From contig DYEF01000055.1 of assembly GCA_020725805.1 (NCBI GenBank), positions 1 to 59,512 of the forward strand: a DNA stretch of 59,512 bases. The letters run 5' to 3'. The DNA is from Bdellovibrio sp. Its GTDB lineage: Bacteria; Myxococcota; SpSt-1050. Shown piece after piece: positions 41,993 to 50,797 of this stretch. Each line of letters begins with the position of its first letter. Position 1 is the first letter of the stretch. Under the pieces are notes generated by a model. That model made no database searches, had not been told where the DNA came from, and saw nothing but the letters and a program-made list of their open reading frames with translations. The position numbers were made by a program, and so were the translations under genes.

Positions 41993-42412
41993 TTATTCTC
42001 CAATGATTTTTATCAGCACGCGTTTTCTTCTTCTCCCGTCGAACTCTCCGTAAAAGATCTGCTCCCACGGGCCAAAATCGAGCCTTCCGTTTGTTACTGC
42101 AACTACAACTTCTCTTCCCATAATCTGCCTCTTCAGGTGGGCATCTCCGTTATCCTCGCCGGTTCTGTTGTGTAAATAATTACTTGTGGGCTCGTGAGGA
42201 GCGATCTTCTCAAGCCATTTTTTGTAATCCTGATGAAGGCCGGATTCGTCATCATTTATAAAGACCGAAGCAGTTATATGCATTGCATTTACCAGACATA
42301 AACCTTCTTTTATTCCGCTCTCAAAAAGTGCCTTTTCGACCTCGCCTGTTATATTAATAAATTCCATTCTCTCCTTAGTGTTGAACCAGAGCTCCTTTCT
42401 GAAAGATTTCAT
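41993..42412 (-). CDS. yjbQ: YjbQ/UPF0047 family protein (secondary thiamine-phosphate synthase-like)
   Basis: A 139-residue single-domain protein covering the whole UPF0047 family. Conserved blocks are [14 protein letters not shown], a Tyr-Leu-His-Asn segment, [15 protein letters not shown] and [16 protein letters not shown]. The E. coli homologue was reported to have weak thiamine-phosphate synthase activity; the physiological role remains open. GGAGG precedes the ATG. It is a single gene divergent from the DUF523/DUF1722 gene. Confidence 0.93.
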   Translation of the reverse strand: MKSFRKELWFNTKERMEFINITGEVEKALFESGIKEGLCLVNAMHITASVFINDDESGLHQDYKKWLEKIAPHEPTSNYLHNRTGEDNGDAHLKRQIMGREVVVAVTNGRLDFGPWEQIFYGEFDGRRRKRVLIKIIGE

Positions 42413-42559
42413 ATTAAACCTCCTTAACCGGAATAGTAATTAGCATATACGGCGGGACTCTTCAATTGGTATATTTTCATAATCAATCGCCTTTTTATTT
42501 TTTGAAAAATTTTGATAAAACCCTTGTAGTCTCAGTAATTTTGTATTATCCCGATTTTT

Positions 42560-43480
42560 ATGTCTGATTTTGCAAGACCAAAGATACTTCTGAGCAGATG
42601 TCTCGGCGTAAGTCCGGTTCGTTTTAACGGCGGAATCATAAACGATGAGTTTGTGGAGCGAATAAAACGCTTTGCTGACTATACCGATATATGCGCTGAG
42701 GTGGATATCGGACTCGTGGTTCCGCGGCCCAGAATGATAATCCGCAAAACCGGTTCAGAGTTCAGGTTTGTGGAATACGAGAGCGGGAAGGATTTTACAG
42801 AGAGCATCATCAGGTATTGTAACAGAATTTCCGGGCTTTCGGAAGAATACGACGGGGCGATTCTCAAGGCAAAACCCCCTTCCTGCGGAATTGACAATGC
42901 AAATTTTTATAACGAGCGGAACAACAAAGGCAAGACCGACGGATTTCTGGGACGTTCTCTTAAGGCTCTGCCGAACTTTCCTCTCTCTGACGAGGGAAGG
43001 CTCAGGGACGAAGGGCTCAGATACAGATTTCTTGTCTCTGTCTTCTCTCTCGCAGATCTGAGGTTTTCCCGAATAAAGAGTAGTGGTGACCTTGTGGATT
43101 TTCACACCAGATATAAGTATCTGCTTATGACCTTCTCTCCGAAAAATCTGAAAATTCTGGGTAATATCGTCGCAGGCGGTGATATTCCGGTAAGAGAGAA
43201 GGTTCTTCAGTACAAAGTATATTTCTCTGAGGCATTTTCGAAGACAGCTTCTGTTAAAAGACACTACAATACTATTCTGCACATATTCGGATATTTCTCC
43301 AAAAGACTGAGACCATCGGAGAGAACGAATTTTATTCGTCTGACAGAAAACTATCTGAAAGGCAAGAAACCCCTTTCTGTAGTGGTCGAACTTCTGCGGG
43401 GATATGCCTTAAGATTCGAGAATGATTATCTTCTGCGTCAGAGATATCTGAACCCGTATCCGGAAGAACTCGATAATTGA
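42560..43480 (+). CDS. DUF523-DUF1722 fusion protein
   Basis: A 306-residue protein with two domains. Residues 1-150 follow DUF523: ILLSRCLGVSPVRFNGG, CAEVDIGLVVPRPRM and LKAKPPSCGI. Residues about 165-300 follow DUF1722 (YbgA-like): FHTRYKYLLMTFSP at the start and LRQRYLNPYPEEL at the end. The conserved Cys residues in the first domain (C14, C45 and C114 by position) may hold a metal or Fe-S cluster. Homologous fusions occur in many bacteria, often near DNA photolyase or stress genes, with no settled function. Confidence 0.9.
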   Translation: MSDFARPKILLSRCLGVSPVRFNGGIINDEFVERIKRFADYTDICAEVDIGLVVPRPRMIIRKTGSEFRFVEYESGKDFTESIIRYCNRISGLSEEYDGAILKAKPPSCGIDNANFYNERNNKGKTDGFLGRSLKALPNFPLSDEGRLRDEGLRYRFLVSVFSLADLRFSRIKSSGDLVDFHTRYKYLLMTFSPKNLKILGNIVAGGDIPVREKVLQYKVYFSEAFSKTASVKRHYNTILHIFGYFSKRLRPSERTNFIRLTENYLKGKKPLSVVVELLRGYALRFENDYLLRQRYLNPYPEELDN

Positions 43481-43536
43481 ATTTTCTGTTATAGTTAATA
43501 ATTGAAAAATATTTTATTGGTGATAATCTCGCTTCT

Positions 43537-45204
43537 ATGAGAACCGCAATATTGATTTTTGTACTGCCGTTTATTTTGTGTACGTCGAGATTTACGTATG
43601 AAGATGCGGCCAAAAGAGGTACTATAGATGCATATTACCGCTTTGTCTCCGAAAATCCTGATGCGCCGGAGACCGAACAGGCGATATCCAATATAAGGGA
43701 TATTCTCTTTACGGCGGCGCTCCAGAAGAAGGACATTGTCCTTATCAAACGGTTTCTGTCGGATTTTCCCAATGACCCGCGTGCAAAGACCCTCCTCGAT
43801 CTTCTCGACGAGATAAGGTTTGAGGAGGCAAGAAAGAAGAACACAAAAGCCGCGTACGAAATTTTTATCCGTACTGCCGCAAACGGTAAACTCAGAGACG
43901 AGGCAAGAAATCTAATACAGGATATCGAATACAGCGAGATAAAAGATTCGGATGATATACCGAAACTTGAGGCCTTTCTGAAAAGAAACAAATCGGGGAT
44001 TCGCTTTCAGGAGGTAAAAAGCCGGCTTGAGAAGATACTCTTCGAAAAGATAAAAAAGGGCGATGTCTATTTTGCAGAGCCTTTTCTAAGACGTTTTCCG
44101 GACAGCGAAAAAGAGGCCGAAATAACAGAGATTCTTCTGGCCGATATTACAGATAGACTTGATAATCTGTGTCTGTTCGAATGGGCTGAAAAATTGGCCG
44201 GACAGACAGGTGCTAAAATTAAGAATCCGGCATATTTGAATGCGGTCAAGGAAAAGAGCGAGGTCTGCACAAAAAATTATGCCGTTTTTTCTTCTCTTGC
44301 TTCTCAAAGTCTGAAGAAGGGAGAAGAGAAGAGAATATTTTTTGAAAACTATCCGTCAGATTACAGGGCAAACGCACTGACTCTGCTGAAAAACTACCAT
44401 AAAAATCTGGAACATATCATAAAGATTCAGGACGATATTGCATCTGAAGACGCAGAGAAGAGGAGAATGGCATATCTCGAACTGAAGTATTATCCCTTCT
44501 CTCTGAAGACCGCATCCCTCTTTGCCGGTAATATAATAAACGGCACAATTCTCGAAAAGCTGGAGCTTGCAGATATCTTAAGGGAAAGGCTGAGAGATGA
44601 AAATGACAGGCGGATATTCAACTTTCTCTTCTTTGTCAACAGAGATAAGCCCGTATATCCGATATACCGTACCTTCTTCTTCGAATATCCGGAGGATTTT
44701 GAATCCGATAATCTCTTTTTGAACAAGACCTTTTCCGATGCGAAGGAAGATATCTTTCTTCAGTTTATGCTCATCGACTATGCCTATCAGAGGGGGTATA
44801 ATTCATTTATAAGGTCGGTAATGAACGACCACCTCAAACAGCTCTTTACTCTCACCTCAGAATATCAGTCCCTCTGCCAGCAGGAGTGCTCAAAGAAGAT
44901 ACTCTTCGAACTAAAGGGCGTAAGCCAGATGCTCTTACGGGAGGAAGAGATGGCAAAGGTTCTGTTCGGGGAGAACTCGGATGTCTTTGGCATAATAAAG
45001 GAGAAGAGATCAGAACTCTCCAAAACACTCGACAAACACAAATTCATACTCGAACAGCCTTTTATACAAAATCCGTCCGAGAAGTTGTCGTTTGTCAGTC
45101 TCGTTTCTGTAAGGGAGAAGACTTTACTGAAATTCGTCTGTCAGGCAGAGCCAAACAGGGAGAAGAGAGATAAAATAAGAGAGCTGATTAAGAAAAAGGA
45201 TTAG
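43537..45204 (+). CDS. alpha-solenoid lipoprotein
   Basis: A 555-residue protein with signal peptide and lipobox PFILC (Cys-15). Repeated helical hairpins of TPR/Sel1-like type with F(L)xxFPxD patterns appear: YYRFVSENPDAPETEQA, IKRFLSDFPNDPRAKTLL, FLRRFPDSEKEAEI, FFENYPSDYRANAL and FFFEYPEDFESDNL. It is highly charged and very Lys/Glu-rich. A periplasm-facing scaffold protein is likely, with no named family. It follows the DUF523 gene by 56 bp and converges on nikO with a 24-bp gap. Confidence 0.8.
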   Translation: MRTAILIFVLPFILCTSRFTYEDAAKRGTIDAYYRFVSENPDAPETEQAISNIRDILFTAALQKKDIVLIKRFLSDFPNDPRAKTLLDLLDEIRFEEARKKNTKAAYEIFIRTAANGKLRDEARNLIQDIEYSEIKDSDDIPKLEAFLKRNKSGIRFQEVKSRLEKILFEKIKKGDVYFAEPFLRRFPDSEKEAEITEILLADITDRLDNLCLFEWAEKLAGQTGAKIKNPAYLNAVKEKSEVCTKNYAVFSSLASQSLKKGEEKRIFFENYPSDYRANALTLLKNYHKNLEHIIKIQDDIASEDAEKRRMAYLELKYYPFSLKTASLFAGNIINGTILEKLELADILRERLRDENDRRIFNFLFFVNRDKPVYPIYRTFFFEYPEDFESDNLFLNKTFSDAKEDIFLQFMLIDYAYQRGYNSFIRSVMNDHLKQLFTLTSEYQSLCQQECSKKILFELKGVSQMLLREEEMAKVLFGENSDVFGIIKEKRSELSKTLDKHKFILEQPFIQNPSEKLSFVSLVSVREKTLLKFVCQAEPNREKRDKIRELIKKKD

Positions 45205-45228
45205 AAAAGACCCTGTTTTTACGAATTA

Positions 45229-45999
45229 TCAGTGCTTGTGGTAGTGTGTGTGGTCTATCTCTTTATGTCTGTGTCTGTGTCTGTGGACGAGGTTTGCCTT
45301 TATCAGCAGCTCTTCGTTATTGAGGAGGGAATTAATCTCGCCGTCATATAGAATTTCGTGGCTCTCCGAAAGAAGGATGGTCCTCTCTCCCAACTCCGGC
45401 GCCATCGAGAGATTGTGTGTGCTTATAACCGTTGTAATATCAAGTTCGTATAAGAGGTCTATTACCTCGCCCTGACTCTTCGGGTCGAGGTTTGCCATTG
45501 GTTCATCAAGCAGCACGAGATTAGGTCTGATTGCCAGAATTGCGGCAAGGGCGAGTTTCTGTTTCTCTCCGCCGGAGAGTTCGAAGGGCGGAGACTCCCT
45601 GTATTTTGTTAGTCCGAAAGTATTCAGAAGCTCTTCAACCCTCTCTTTTATCTCCTTTTCATCCTTTTTCATCTGCCTCATTCCGAATGCGACCTCGTCA
45701 TATACAGTCGGATTGAAGAGCATTACATCGGGCGACTGAAAGAGCATCACCACACTACTTCTAAAACTTCTTCTGTTTTCGGGATTTTTGAAATAATCAC
45801 TGTTGATCAGTAAACCCCTGAAAAAAAACTCTCCGCTCTCAGCAAATATAAGCCCGTTCATAATCTTGAGCAATGTGCTCTTGCCACACCCGTTGACTCC
45901 AAGAAGAACTACTCTCTCCCGCTCAGAAATCTTCAGGTTGATATTCCTGAGTATCGTTTTTCCGTTGTAACCAAAGGATAGATTCTTTATTTCAACCAT
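45229..45999 (-). CDS. nikO: nickel ECF transporter ATPase NikO with His-rich tail
   Basis: From ATG 45999 (an upstream in-frame start at 46044 lies inside nikQ) it has 256 residues. It is an ABC ATPase of CbiO/NikO type: Walker A GVNGCGKS (34-41), Q-loop LFQSPD, signature LSGGEKQKLALA, Walker B LVLLDEPMANLDP and H-loop STHN. The last 18 residues hold eight histidines (HRHRHRHK and HTHYHKH), a metal-binding tail that fits nickel handling. It overlaps nikQ by 8 bp and is the last gene of the operon. With NikM and NikQ it forms a group-I energy-coupling-factor importer. Confidence 0.92.
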   Translation of the reverse strand: MVEIKNLSFGYNGKTILRNINLKISERERVVLLGVNGCGKSTLLKIMNGLIFAESGEFFFRGLLINSDYFKNPENRRSFRSSVVMLFQSPDVMLFNPTVYDEVAFGMRQMKKDEKEIKERVEELLNTFGLTKYRESPPFELSGGEKQKLALAAILAIRPNLVLLDEPMANLDPKSQGEVIDLLYELDITTVISTHNLSMAPELGERTILLSESHEILYDGEINSLLNNEELLIKANLVHRHRHRHKEIDHTHYHKH

Positions 46000-46558
46000 C
46001 AAGAAAGCCTCTCGAACGCATCGCAAGAGAGGTCTCTTTAGCATTGTACAGCGATTTAGTAAAGAAGAGATTTATTACCCGCTCGATGAGAATTTTTATA
46101 TGTGTCTTCTCTCTGACAATTATCCTGCTTGCGTGTGCCTCTTTAAGGTCTGAATATGTCCTGATATAATTCTGAATCTGGCTGTATGAGAGTGTAAACA
46201 GATACGAAAATGTCTCCGAAAAAGATAGTGCGAGGGGAAGATTGGTGTGAGATGCAAAAAAGAATGTGAGACAGGTTATTGTGAGGACACGGAGGTTGAT
46301 GAGCAGGATATAGCCGGTGTCAATATCCGACCTGAAAAATGTGAATAGCAGGTAGGATAGCGATATTACTACATTGAAGACGATAAAACTGAAAAGAATC
46401 CTTTTGAAGGACCTTCTGAAAAACGAAAGGTCACTGATAATAAGTATTAGAAGAAGTGCCAGATAGAAAATTTCCGAATGAATTATCGTAAGCAGCAGGA
46501 CGGCTGACAGATATAATAATAGTTTAATTCTTTCCTTCAAAGAGTTTCTCCCTGTCAA
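45992..46558 (-). CDS. nikQ: nickel ECF transporter transmembrane protein NikQ
   Basis: A 188-residue membrane protein, short for the family (usually 220-260). It has four or so helices in the first 110 residues, starting after KERIKLLLYL. The C-terminal coupling region contains SLAMRSRGFLDG, the Ala-Arg-Gly motif that contacts the ATPase in CbiQ/EcfT proteins. It overlaps nikM by 35 bp and nikO by 8 bp, so assembly is probably co-translational. Confidence 0.88.
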   Translation of the reverse strand: MTGRNSLKERIKLLLYLSAVLLLTIIHSEIFYLALLLILIISDLSFFRRSFKRILFSFIVFNVVISLSYLLFTFFRSDIDTGYILLINLRVLTITCLTFFFASHTNLPLALSFSETFSYLFTLSYSQIQNYIRTYSDLKEAHASRIIVREKTHIKILIERVINLFFTKSLYNAKETSLAMRSRGFLDG

Positions 46559-47180
46559 ACCTTCTGACGACCTTTAAGGCAATAAGGGTAAGCATTCCTT
46601 CCGCAATACCTACAAATATATGCGGGATAATCATTGCTGGGAGTGTGACCGTAAGACCAAAGGGGAAGAAGAGAGGTTTGCCGCTCGTATCTGTTGCAAT
46701 GAGTGGCTGTATCCCTAATATTACTGCCAGAACAGTTGCCGAAAGGATAATTGCAAAAAATGAAGATAGAAATATTCCAATGTTCTTATGTCTGCTGAAA
46801 GGTTTGAGTATGAAACAGATTGTATAACTTCCTATAAAACCGATTGCGAGAACATTTACTGGTAGAGTGGTTATTCCACCGTTTCCGAAGAGAAGTGCCT
46901 GAATCAGCAATACAAGACTTGTGCACAGAAAGGATATCTCTGGTCCGAAGAGGACGGTGAGTGTGCCGATTCCGAGGGCGTGGGCGGTCGTTCCTCCGGG
47001 AAGCGGGACTACCACCATCATCAGGACAAATGAGAAGGCAGTCGCGGCGCTCAGAAACGGGAGGGTCTCTGAACTCAGAAAATTCTTCATTTTTCTGACA
47101 GAGTACGCCCACAAGCCCACAGATACGGCATATGCAGGGATATATACCTTTGGAGAGATGAACCCGTCAGGTATGTGCAT
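46524..47180 (-). CDS. nikM: nickel ECF transporter substrate-binding protein NikM
   Basis: A 218-residue CbiM/NikM protein of normal length. It starts MHIPDGFIS, the invariant N-terminus whose Met-1/His-2 bind the metal; the third ligand is visible as His-67 in GGTTAHALG. Seven membrane helices are predicted by hydrophobicity. The family imports Ni or Co. The neighbours nikK/nikL (DUF4198 and a NikL-type protein instead of CbiN) favour nickel. Confidence 0.93.
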   Translation of the reverse strand: MHIPDGFISPKVYIPAYAVSVGLWAYSVRKMKNFLSSETLPFLSAATAFSFVLMMVVVPLPGGTTAHALGIGTLTVLFGPEISFLCTSLVLLIQALLFGNGGITTLPVNVLAIGFIGSYTICFILKPFSRHKNIGIFLSSFFAIILSATVLAVILGIQPLIATDTSGKPLFFPFGLTVTLPAMIIPHIFVGIAEGMLTLIALKVVRRFDREKLFEGKN

Positions 47181-47229
47181 AGATAATCCTTCTTTCAGGT
47201 TGCCCGTGTATTCTTTTCATTCTCTTTTC

Positions 47230-48219
47230 TCACAGAAGGGCCGAGAACGTAAAAACAATTCTTACATTCTCCTTCCCCTCGGCCCCCTGCTGGTCGTCTG
47301 ATTCGTTGAGTATTGTGTAGACCGGAAACTTGGTACCGAGTCCGATGCTCACATTATTGACATAAGCCCTCAGTCCCGGAAGAATATAAAAGATGTGTCC
47401 ACCAGTTGCCTCAGCCCCTTTGCCGTTCTCGATATCTCTTCCCAGATTCAGATATGTCCCCTCGAGATTTGCATCGAGCCTGAATTTCTTCTCTGTGACA
47501 GTGAAAAGTCTGTAATTGAGGGCTGTATTTATTCTGAATTCCGGACCGAATTCGAGTCTTGTCCCATCTCTGTATTCATTCTCGAAAAACTTGATATAAC
47601 TGATATCAAACACGTAGGTAAACCTCTCTGCAAAACCCTTATTGGTAGCAAAGCCGAAAGATGCCGATGGTTTACCGAATCCAAGAGCCATTCCGGGGTC
47701 GATATTCCCCTCCGCATCAGCAATATTTGCAAATCCGGTCGGAATTGTTACACCGCCGTAAAGGGCGAAATGCCAGTCCATCATATCATCCAGACTCTCG
47801 TTAGGAGGAGTGAGCCTGAGTCCTTCGTCATACTTGAAACCGAAAGTGGCAAATATGGACGGGTCGGCGAATCCGGCGGTATTGTAGGAATTGTTCTCCA
47901 CAACCTTTACATTGAACGGTGCAAAGACATAGAGCGAGAGATAAGATGTCAATCCATAACCCAGTCCATACATCATAAATGCACTGTAATCGCCCTCGTC
48001 GTCTCTCTCTTTCGTAAGTTTTTTGAAGTTTGCATAGTCCAGTTTGTAATACATAAGGACGGACTTTGCAGGCAGAGACTGTGATGTAGATGTCTCGAGC
48101 GGTGCACCGGGACCTTCGAGTCCGACGGCACCGACCGCCGCAACACCGTGGTGTGCATTCGCAGACACCGAAACGAATACAAAAAGAATCAGACAGAAGC
48201 TAATTACTACCTTTTTCAC
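47230..48219 (-). CDS. outer-membrane beta-barrel protein of the nickel operon
   Basis: From GTG 48219, which follows AGGAGGAAGGAAC, it has 329 residues; an in-frame TTG at 48237 lies before the ribosome site. The signal peptide ends ...VSANAHHG, so the mature N-terminus is His-rich. The body is a run of amphipathic beta strands with short turns (FMMYGLGYGLTSYLSLYVFAPF and FTYVFDISYIKFF are examples), typical of an outer-membrane porin-like barrel. Its first 20 bp overlap the end of nikL. A role in moving metal across the outer membrane is inferred from the operon only. Confidence 0.85.
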   Translation of the reverse strand: MKKVVISFCLILFVFVSVSANAHHGVAAVGAVGLEGPGAPLETSTSQSLPAKSVLMYYKLDYANFKKLTKERDDEGDYSAFMMYGLGYGLTSYLSLYVFAPFNVKVVENNSYNTAGFADPSIFATFGFKYDEGLRLTPPNESLDDMMDWHFALYGGVTIPTGFANIADAEGNIDPGMALGFGKPSASFGFATNKGFAERFTYVFDISYIKFFENEYRDGTRLEFGPEFRINTALNYRLFTVTEKKFRLDANLEGTYLNLGRDIENGKGAEATGGHIFYILPGLRAYVNNVSIGLGTKFPVYTILNESDDQQGAEGKENVRIVFTFSALL

Positions 48220-48646
48220 GTTCCTTCCTCCTGACAAAGATGTTAAGGACCGAAAAAATTATTAATATCAGTCCGGCTCCGAATACAGGTTTTGCAAATC
48301 TTTCAAAAAACCCTATTTTCTTTTCTTTGAGAATAAGCCCTTCCTTTACATCTATCCCGAATGTTGTGCCGTGCCCGTCATCCGAGAAGGCCTTTATCTG
48401 CCATTTCCCGGGGCTGTCCGGTACGAAGGCAATTCTTCCCGATTCGTTTGTCCTTCCTACCTGATATGCGGCTTTCTCGTTGCCCGGTTTGTAGATCTCA
48501 TAGGATTCATAGGCAAACTTCGTCCCGTCTGCGTAATATATATCAACTATGTATGCGCTCCCCTGTTCGACCGAGTAGTGTACATCGTGGGCATAAAGCG
48601 AAAACGGAACAAGAAACAAACCCAGAAATAGAAAGATCCTTTTCAT
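48200..48646 (-). CDS. nikL: NikL-type nickel-uptake accessory protein
   Basis: A 148-residue protein: signal peptide ending LYA|HDVHYS, a periplasmic beta domain (GRTNESGRIAFVPDSPGKW, IKAFSDDGHGTTFGIDV) and a C-terminal membrane helix (about 118-140) followed by a basic tail. This layout is that of NikL, the two-part accessory component that replaces CbiN in NikKLMQO systems. The His at the mature N-terminus and HGTTFG motif are likely metal contacts. It starts 4 bp after nikK ends. Confidence 0.8.
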   Translation of the reverse strand: MKRIFLFLGLFLVPFSLYAHDVHYSVEQGSAYIVDIYYADGTKFAYESYEIYKPGNEKAAYQVGRTNESGRIAFVPDSPGKWQIKAFSDDGHGTTFGIDVKEGLILKEKKIGFFERFAKPVFGAGLILIIFSVLNIFVRRKEREKGSN

Positions 48647-48650
48647 ATCA

Positions 48651-49343
48651 TTATTCCTTTACTATAAAGTTGAGGTTAGTTGTAATTATCCGCTCGTCAG
48701 TCTTTACCCCGTCCTCTTTTTCGGTAACTGATGCGGAAATCACCTGAAAACCCGGTTTTTTGACTGTAATATTTATATTTCCGTCCGGATCCGTTGTCCC
48801 TCGAGGCTTATCATCATAGGCTACAACCACATCCTTTGCAGGCTTGCCTTTATAGAAAAGCCTGAGTCTCAGTTTGTCTCCTGTTTTTATCTTCGAGAGA
48901 TCCGATGTGGGGACGATTTCGAGGTCGTCCGATAAAGGTTGCTGAGCCTTTAGAGTGAGATTTTTGACATACTTTACCGACTCGAAGGAGAGCCAGCTCT
49001 TTACCACCTGTTTTTCGTTTTCCTTTGATACATTTTTTGTCCCATATACCGTCTTTGTCCAGTAACCAGAGCTAAACATTACGAACACAGCATCACAGTC
49101 TTTTGAAAAGGTTATCGGGTATTTATTCTCAGTTGAGATATCTTCTACCTTATGACCCTTCTGACATTTTATATATTTTACATACTCTGGTTTATACTCA
49201 ATAACTGATTCCCCACTATGAGAGGAGTGTTTATGTCCATAGAGTAGTTTATAAGTTCCATTTTCCTCCTCAATCCAGAGGTCGTGTGCGAAGACATTAT
49301 TAAGACATAGAAACAGAGACAGACCCAGAATCAGCCTTTTCAT
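48651..49343 (-). CDS. nikK: NikK-type (DUF4198) nickel-uptake accessory protein
   Basis: A 230-residue protein with signal peptide ending FA|HDLWIE, a DUF4198 hallmark. A His-containing strand (YKLLYGHKHSSHSGE) probably handles metal. The C-terminal Ig-like domain carries the KPAKDVVVAYDD and TTDPDGNINITVKKPG motifs of DUF4198. DUF4198 proteins are the NikK components of nickel ECF systems. It is the first gene of the operon, with GGAGG upstream and a strong promoter. Confidence 0.85.
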   Translation of the reverse strand: MKRLILGLSLFLCLNNVFAHDLWIEEENGTYKLLYGHKHSSHSGESVIEYKPEYVKYIKCQKGHKVEDISTENKYPITFSKDCDAVFVMFSSGYWTKTVYGTKNVSKENEKQVVKSWLSFESVKYVKNLTLKAQQPLSDDLEIVPTSDLSKIKTGDKLRLRLFYKGKPAKDVVVAYDDKPRGTTDPDGNINITVKKPGFQVISASVTEKEDGVKTDERIITTNLNFIVKE

Positions 49344-49379
49344 AGCACCTCCTGTTTGTGTGTGCCACCAGATGGGAGC

Positions 49380-49408
49380 AAAATATATAAATTCGTGCTA
49401 CCTGTCAA
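49380..49408 (-). promoter_or_regulatory. promoter of the nickel operon
   Basis: On the minus strand, TTGACA (49408-49403), a 17-bp spacer and TATTTT (49385-49380); TATATT (49387-49382) is an alternative -10. The expected leader is about 30 nt. The repeated element at 49388-49401 fills most of the spacer. Confidence 0.65.
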
Positions 49409-49456
49409 GAGGAAAATTCAAATATTATATGGCATATTTTAGCTAAATCGTGCTAC
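49388..49456. promoter_or_regulatory. duplicated TCGTGCTAC element, candidate metal-regulator operator
   Basis: TAAATTCGTGCTAC (49388-49401) and TAAATCGTGCTAC (49444-49456) are direct repeats sharing TCGTGCTAC, 55 bp apart. The first sits between the -35 and -10 boxes, where a repressor would block transcription. It does not look like the NikR GTATGA inverted repeat. Confidence 0.5.
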
Positions 49457-49794
49457 GGCTGACGGACACCAATGCGACAATCTTTTCCTTTTGCATCGTT
49501 TATTCCTGTGCCGTGTCTTTTGTTGTTCGCTGTCTCAGGGGGACAGGTAATATCTTATGCTACAGATATTTACAATACAGTGTTCGTTGGTTAAAGAGAG
49601 AAAAGCAAAACATCCTGTTATGTCAGAAGAGATAAGCAAGAAGCATCAGGGAGCCATTGCTGTTTTTAAAGATAAATCCGCAAGAATATGCATAAAATAT
49701 TAATAAGAAAAAAATCAGGAGAAAAAAGTGCATATTTACAACAACCTCTTTTTGTGCTTCTAATGGAATCCGTTTTGTTTCAGGGAGGTCAGAA
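49457..49794. other. non-coding region before a small lipoprotein
   Basis: About 340 bp without a credible gene; short overlapping frames on both strands lack ribosome sites. No repeat or clear promoter was seen. Confidence 0.4.
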
Positions 49795-50037
49795 ATGTTC
49801 AGAAATTTTATGGCTCTGTTGATTTCGCTACTTCTTTTCTCTTCCTGTCTTGATATATTGCCGGAGGACGAGGGTAAGAACTGTCCGGACGGCTCAAGGT
49901 GCTGCAAGACCGAAAACGGCATTATGGTCGTAGGTATAACCGTACCGGTCGACTGCGAGTGCCCGAAGAATACCACTTATATACTGACCGATAAGAAGTT
50001 TAATGTAAAACAGTGCGACTGCAACGAATGTGATTAA
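49795..50037 (+). CDS. small Cys-rich lipoprotein
   Basis: An 80-residue lipoprotein: ATG behind GGGAGGTC, signal peptide, lipobox LFSSC (Cys-18). The mature part has nine more cysteines in the pattern NCPDGSRCCKTENG, DCECPKN and QCDCNECD, so it is probably a compact disulfide-bonded module like those repeated in the larger Cys-rich lipoprotein at 34.3-36.1 kb. Single gene; function unknown. Confidence 0.75.
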   Translation: MFRNFMALLISLLLFSSCLDILPEDEGKNCPDGSRCCKTENGIMVVGITVPVDCECPKNTTYILTDKKFNVKQCDCNECD

Positions 50038-50073
50038 AATCAGGTTAGTTTACTGATATTATTGGTTTTATTT

Positions 50074-50084
50074 GGTGCCAGTTA
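50074..50084. repeat. dispersed motif copy GGTGCCAGTTA
   Basis: Reverse-orientation copy of TAACTGGCACC, exact over 11 bp, in the gap between two convergent lipoprotein genes. Confidence 0.6.
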
Positions 50085-50129
50085 CTAGTCTTTTTAATAA
50101 TTATAGACAAGTAGAATTCTGATAATATT

Positions 50130-50657
50130 TCAATATACTTTTTCTATATAATCATTGTATAAATTTATAGTCTCTTTTGCATCATATATATAAAGTTCTT
50201 TAAAAGTATCTTTTGTCGATTCATTTAACTCAGTAAACATATATATTAATACCTCAGCATAAGGTTTATTAAAAGAGTATGTCTCTCCACCGGTCTGAAC
50301 TTCATAATATTTGTAATTCCCCGTATAATCTCTTTTTATCTCCCCTTGTCTAATAATGGGTGTCTTATAAGAATATGTTGAATAATTACTACTTAATGAT
50401 AAAACAACAAAGTACTTTTTGTTATTTTCCAATGTCAATTCTGCACATCTGTAAATAAGATAAGTTTGAACAGTATCCATTGATGTGAAAGCATTAGCGG
50501 AGAAAAATACTTTCCATATATCCCTTTTTACCTGTAATTCAGAATACCCTCCACTAAAACCTGCTCTTTGATATGGGGTTGCACAAGAGATGAAAAATAA
50601 TATAAAATTAATTAAGATAAAGAAAAGTTGAGCAGAATATCTGTTTTGATTTTTCAT
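50130..50657 (-). CDS. CC0125/CC1285-like lipoprotein
   Basis: From ATG 50657 (an in-frame start at 50666 is also possible) it has 175 residues. Lipobox FFISC (Cys-25) is followed by ATPYQRAGFSGGYSE, a conserved pattern of CC0125/CC1285-family lipoproteins, as is the later TVQTYLIYRCAELTL. Their function is unknown; conserved Arg/Cys/Glu in YRCAEL suggest a defined pocket. The gene is clearly more A+T-rich than its neighbours, so it may be acquired. Confidence 0.85.
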   Translation of the reverse strand: MKNQNRYSAQLFFILINFILFFISCATPYQRAGFSGGYSELQVKRDIWKVFFSANAFTSMDTVQTYLIYRCAELTLENNKKYFVVLSLSSNYSTYSYKTPIIRQGEIKRDYTGNYKYYEVQTGGETYSFNKPYAEVLIYMFTELNESTKDTFKELYIYDAKETINLYNDYIEKVY

Positions 50658-50797
50658 GTAAACCACGTTTATTGGGGATATTAGAAATTGTCAAGAATTA
50701 AAAAATAGCGCATATTGGTGTGAAAAAAGTAGATATTTAAAAAAATTCTGATAAAAATAGTGTCAGTGTATAACATTAACTAACTTAATAAAATTTT

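Noticed and set aside
47395-48084. 229-residue plus-strand frame inside the outer-membrane barrel gene
   Set aside because: It is antisense to a gene with a signal peptide, ribosome site and operon context.
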